Shown one piece after another: positions 13,315 to 16,414 of a stretch of 16,414 nucleotides of DNA; positions within the stretch are counted from its first letter, which is position 1, and every line of letters begins with the position of its first letter. This stretch comes from CAYSLC01 sp964431545. Lineage in GTDB: Bacteria > Desulfobacterota > Desulfobacteria > Desulfobacterales > JAABSP01. Below the pieces are notes generated by a model. It was not told the origin of the DNA. It did not search any database and worked only from the letters and a program-made list of their open reading frames with translations. Both the position numbers and the translations under genes were made by a program. The stretch lies in the NCBI GenBank assembly GCA_964431545.1, contig CAYSLC010000129.1, positions 1 through 16,414 of the forward strand. Direction: 5' to 3'.

Positions 13315-14912
13315 GCGTCAAGGACCTGCCCTGGCAGATCCTCTGGAGCAAGGAGAAGTGCACCCTCTGCGGCCGGTGCACCGCCGTCTGCCCGGTCCAC
13401 GCCATCGAGCTGGGGGTCTTCCGGAAGCGCCGGATCCGCACCACCCTCAACCTGGCGGAGACGCCGGTCAACGACTACACCGTCTACCACGGGATCCGGC
13501 AGCGGACCGATCCGGCCTATGCCTGCATCGGATGCGCCATGTGCAACCTGGTCTGCCCCAACGACGCCATCATCCCGGCCCGCTCCGACGAGGCGGACAA
13601 GCTCAAGTTCCACATCGACCGGGGGGGACAGCCCCGGCGGCGGGGCGGGCGCCGGAACGTTTCGGGCGGCGTCCTCGACCGGATCAAGTTCATCCGGATC
13701 TCCATGCTCACCGACCCGGCCCTGGACGCCGGCCGCCATGAGTTCGAACTCCGGACCCTCCTGGGACGGATTCTGCCCCCGGAGGAGAACCTCAAGTTCC
13801 TTGCGGAGAACGGCTGGATCCCGCCGGTGCGGGAGATCTATCCCCTGATCATCGGCTCCATGTCCTTCGGGGCCCTCTCCCCCACCATGTGGGAGGGGCT
13901 CCAGCTCGGCGTCACCTACCTCAACGAGGAGCTGAAGATGCCGGTGCGGATCTGCACCGGCGAGGGCGGCTGCCCCCCGAGGCTCCTCCGGAGCCGGTTC
14001 CTCAAGTACGTGATCCTCCAGATCGCCAGCGGCTACTTCGGCTGGGACGAGATCATCCACGCCATCCCCCAGATGAAGGAGGACCCCTGCGCGGTCGAGA
14101 TCAAGTACGGCCAGGGGGCCAAGCCGGGGGACGGCGGCCTGCTCATGTGGTACAAGGTGAACAAGCTCATCGCCGCCATCCGGGGCGTGCCCACCGGCGT
14201 CAGCCTGCCGAGCCCCCCCACCCACCAGACCAAGTACTCCATCGAGGAGTCGGTGGCCAAGATGATCCAGTCCATGTACATGGCCTGGGGGTTCCGTGTG
14301 CCGGTCTACCCCAAGATCTCCGGCACCTCCACGGCCCTGGCCGTGCTCAACAACCTGACCCGGAACCCGTATGCCTCGGGCCTGGCCATCGACGGGGAGG
14401 ACGGCGGCACCGGAGCCGCCTACAACGTCTCCATGAACCACATGGGCCACCCCATCGCCAGCAACGTCCGGGACTGCTACATCAACCTGGTGAAGCTCGG
14501 GGCCCAGAACGAGATCCCCCTGTTCGCCGGCGGCGGCACCGGAAAGAACGGCAACCTGGCGGCCAACGCCGCGGCCCTGATCATGCTGGGGGCCAGCGGG
14601 GTCCAGATCGGCAAGTACATCATGCAGGCGGCCGCCGGGTGTCTCGGATCGGAGACCGACCGATGCAACGTCTGCAACATCGGCCTGTGCCCCAAGGGGA
14701 TCACCTCCCAGGACCCGAGGCTCTATCGGCGGCTCGACGTGGACGAGGTGGCCCAGCGGGTGGTGGACGTCTACCTGAGCTTCGACACGGAACTCAAGAA
14801 GATCGTGGCCCCCCTGGGACGGTCCACCTCCCTGCCCATCGGCATGTCCGACGCCCTCGGCATCGACGACCCCGCCGCCGCCGACCGGCTGAGCATCAAG
14901 TACGTGGTATAG
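13278..14912 (+). CDS. gltB: glutamate synthase FMN-binding synthase subunit with N-terminal two-cluster ferredoxin domain
   Basis: 544 residues. It converts 2-oxoglutarate plus ammonia to glutamate using electrons delivered through Fe-S clusters to FMN. The N-terminus has a 2[4Fe-4S] ferredoxin domain: Cys28, 31, 34 and 38 (CTLCGRCTAVCP), then Cys83, 86, 89 and 93 (CIGCAMCNLVCP). The FMN TIM-barrel synthase domain follows (about 150-510), with IGSMSFGALSP, CTGEGG, IKYGQGAKPGDGG, LPSPPTHQ, DGEDGGTGAA and GGGTGKNG. CNVCNIGLCPKGIT (Cys463, 466, 471) matches the 3Fe-4S loop of GltB. The start at 13278 has AGGAGG 7 nt upstream; the frame is open for 768 nt further upstream, but that part shadows the glutaminase gene. 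This is the archaeal-type layout. Confidence 0.9.
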   Translation: MESNTVITPSTLSVKDLPWQILWSKEKCTLCGRCTAVCPVHAIELGVFRKRRIRTTLNLAETPVNDYTVYHGIRQRTDPAYACIGCAMCNLVCPNDAIIPARSDEADKLKFHIDRGGQPRRRGGRRNVSGGVLDRIKFIRISMLTDPALDAGRHEFELRTLLGRILPPEENLKFLAENGWIPPVREIYPLIIGSMSFGALSPTMWEGLQLGVTYLNEELKMPVRICTGEGGCPPRLLRSRFLKYVILQIASGYFGWDEIIHAIPQMKEDPCAVEIKYGQGAKPGDGGLLMWYKVNKLIAAIRGVPTGVSLPSPPTHQTKYSIEESVAKMIQSMYMAWGFRVPVYPKISGTSTALAVLNNLTRNPYASGLAIDGEDGGTGAAYNVSMNHMGHPIASNVRDCYINLVKLGAQNEIPLFAGGGTGKNGNLAANAAALIMLGASGVQIGKYIMQAAAGCLGSETDRCNVCNIGLCPKGITSQDPRLYRRLDVDEVAQRVVDVYLSFDTELKKIVAPLGRSTSLPIGMSDALGIDDPAAADRLSIKYVV

Positions 14913-14965
14913 AAAAACCCCGCCGACTTCCCCACCGGAAAGTTCCGACACGGCCGGGGCGTTTT
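14913..14965 (+). terminator. imperfect hairpin between two glutamate synthase genes
   Basis: Starting right after the stop codon, AAAACCCCGCCG pairs imperfectly with CGGCCGGGGCGTTTT at 14951-14965, enclosing a smaller possible stem (ACTTCC with GGAAAGT). The A-run before and T-run after are terminator-like, but the next gene of the same pathway starts only 12 bp later, so partial termination, attenuation or an mRNA stabiliser fits better than a full stop. Confidence 0.4.
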
Positions 14966-14976
14966 GGAGTATTGGA

Positions 14977-16414
14977 ATGGAGAACACGGATTTTACCACC
15001 ATCAAGGGTAGAAAGAACGGACAACGCATCGAATCCCGCCTGCTGGAGGAGGCGCTCCAGGCGGCGGTGGCCGACGGACACCGCCGCCTGAAGGTGGAGG
15101 CGTTCGGCCAGCACGGCATCGGCGGGCGCCTCTGGAAGGCGGGGGACGAGAAGGTCCACCTCCGGATCGTCGGCCCGCCGGGACAGCGCACCGGCTCTTT
15201 GGGGTTTCCCAACACCTTCATCGAGGTGGACGGCCCGGCCTCCGACGACGTGGGGTGGCTCAACGCCGGGGCCGAGATTCTGGTGCGGGGCAACGCCGCC
15301 AACGGCGCGGCCAACGCCATGGCCCAGGGCAGGATCTGGATCGACGGCAACATCGGGGCCCGGGGCATGACCATGACCAAGTACAACCCCCGGTTCGAGC
15401 CCCCGGAGCTGTGGGTCCTGGGATCGGTGGGCGACTACTTCGGCGAGTTCATGGCCGGCGGCGTCAGCGTGGTCTGCGGCCACAACCCCCAGAACCCGGA
15501 GAACATCCTCGGCCACCGGCCCCTGGTGGGCATGGTGGGGGGGAAGGTCTTCTTCCGGGGCCCCCACAAGGGGTACAGCCAGGTGGACGCCAAGCTCGCC
15601 CCCATCGCCGACGAGGACTGGGACTGGTTGACCGAAAACCTCAAGGGCTTCCTGGAGAAGATCGGACGGACCGAACTCTACGACGGCCTGGCCGACCGGA
15701 CCGGGTGGCAGCTCCTCACCGCCAAGACGCCCCTGGAGCGGCTGGGCAAGCGACAGCGCTCCATGAAGGCCTTCCGGGAGGAGATCTGGGAGACGGAGCT
15801 GGGGGCCGGCGGGCTCATCGGCGACCTCACCGACCTGGAGCGCTCCCCCATCGGCGTGATCACCACCGGCGCGATGCGGCGGTACGTGCCGGTCTGGGAG
15901 AACAAGAAGTACCTGGCCCCCTGCGAGGCGACCTGCCCCACCGGGATCCCGGTCCAGGAGCGGTGGCGGCTGATCCGGGAGGGGCGGGTGGACGAGGCCG
16001 TGGATCTGGCGCTGTCCTACACGCCGTTTCCGGCCACCGTCTGCGGGTACCTCTGCCCCAACCTCTGCATGTCCGAGTGCACCCGGCAGTCCGCGGGCAT
16101 GGCCGCCGTGGACGTGGCCCAGCTCGGACGGGCCTCGGTGGCGGCGGGGCTCCCCGACCTGCCCCCGGCCACGGGCCACCGGGTGGCGGTCATCGGCGGC
16201 GGGCCCGCCGGCATCTCCACGGCCTGGCAGCTCCGGCGCACGGGCCACGAGACGGTGATCTACGACCTGTCCAAGAAGCTGGGGGGCAAGATCGCCTCGG
16301 TGATCCCCGATAGCCGGATCCCCGCCGAGATCCTGGAAAAGGAGCTGGAGCGGGTGGACAAGATGCTCCCCCACGTCCACCTGGGTAAGAAGCTCGACCA
16401 AAAGGACCTGGAGG
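14977..16414 (+). CDS. glutamate synthase GXGXG domain fused to GltD-like Fe-S/FAD oxidoreductase (partial, runs off window)
   Basis: 479 residues are visible; the 3' end lies outside. Residues about 15-250 form the GXGXG beta-helix domain, the C-terminal part of ordinary GltB (GQHGIGGRLW, GNAANGAANAMA, GNIGARGMT, DYFGEFMAGG). From about 310 it switches to a GltD-type module: CEATCPTGIPVQE (Cys316, Cys320) and VCGYLCPNLCMSECTR, the N-terminal two-cluster Fe-S domain of the GltD/dihydropyrimidine dehydrogenase family. The FAD Rossmann motif VIGGGPAGIS follows (about 405-414), then KLGGKIASVIPDSRIP. The fusion would join electron entry from NAD(P)H or ferredoxin to the structural domain of the synthase. 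GGAG lies 8 nt before the start. It completes a three-gene synthase with the two upstream genes. Confidence 0.85.
   Translation, partial: MENTDFTTIKGRKNGQRIESRLLEEALQAAVADGHRRLKVEAFGQHGIGGRLWKAGDEKVHLRIVGPPGQRTGSLGFPNTFIEVDGPASDDVGWLNAGAEILVRGNAANGAANAMAQGRIWIDGNIGARGMTMTKYNPRFEPPELWVLGSVGDYFGEFMAGGVSVVCGHNPQNPENILGHRPLVGMVGGKVFFRGPHKGYSQVDAKLAPIADEDWDWLTENLKGFLEKIGRTELYDGLADRTGWQLLTAKTPLERLGKRQRSMKAFREEIWETELGAGGLIGDLTDLERSPIGVITTGAMRRYVPVWENKKYLAPCEATCPTGIPVQERWRLIREGRVDEAVDLALSYTPFPATVCGYLCPNLCMSECTRQSAGMAAVDVAQLGRASVAAGLPDLPPATGHRVAVIGGGPAGISTAWQLRRTGHETVIYDLSKKLGGKIASVIPDSRIPAEILEKELERVDKMLPHVHLGKKLDQKDLE

Noticed and set aside
13284..16401. Minus-strand open frames of 700 and 501 codons opposite the glutamate synthase genes
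   Set aside because: They are antisense shadows of conserved Fe-S/FMN/FAD proteins and have no motif of their own.

Overview
The window reads as a stretch of a GC-rich bacterial chromosome. It most resembles an anaerobic member of the Desulfobacterota (deltaproteobacteria). This is inferred from gene content: a eukaryote-like citrate synthase of the kind known from Geobacteraceae, a glutamate synthase split into archaeal-style pieces with its own ferredoxin domain, MopE-type and dockerin-like calcium motifs on a secreted protein, and an MJ0042-type zinc ribbon. No rRNA, tRNA, CRISPR array, transposase or integrase is visible.

Left part (1-4633), plus strand. It starts with the last 27 codons of a Kazal-domain protein, then a large secreted SGNH/GDSL hydrolase with MopE and dockerin-like modules. 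Next comes a patchy AT-richer stretch: a broken, internally deleted copy of the 3' part of a Cys/Met-metabolism PLP enzyme gene (about 2608-2756), a small two-helix membrane protein with a zinc ribbon, and about 230 bp without a gene that carries a possible promoter. It ends with a citrate synthase-family gene that keeps the catalytic triad but has Gln in place of one substrate-binding arginine.

Middle part (4654-11940), minus strand. Six genes are read leftwards: a small probable winged-helix protein, a three-helix membrane protein, an intracellular-type 3-hydroxybutyrate oligomer hydrolase, a TerB-like protein, a rhomboid protease with TPRs and a C-terminal zinc ribbon, and the intact PLP enzyme. 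The first five are tightly packed (17-nt overlap, 1-nt overlap, 26 bp, 33 bp) and look like one transcript. The sixth follows after 103 bp that include a hairpin. The rhomboid/TerB/oligomer hydrolase/membrane/wHTH set is the least familiar grouping here.

The divergent control region (11941-12183) holds a good leftward promoter. Its -10 lies between the arms of a GTTCGGCC/GGCCGAAC inverted repeat whose arms are 31 bp apart centre to centre. It also holds a nested 49-bp palindrome just upstream of a weaker rightward promoter.

Right part (12184-16414), plus strand. This is a glutamate synthase operon in three pieces: an Ntn-type glutaminase protein, a protein with two 4Fe-4S ferredoxin clusters plus the FMN-binding synthase domain, and a protein (running off the window) that fuses the GXGXG beta-helix domain to a GltD-like Fe-S/FAD oxidoreductase. 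Together they would make glutamate from glutamine and 2-oxoglutarate. The first two genes overlap by 37 nt; a hairpin separates the second and third.
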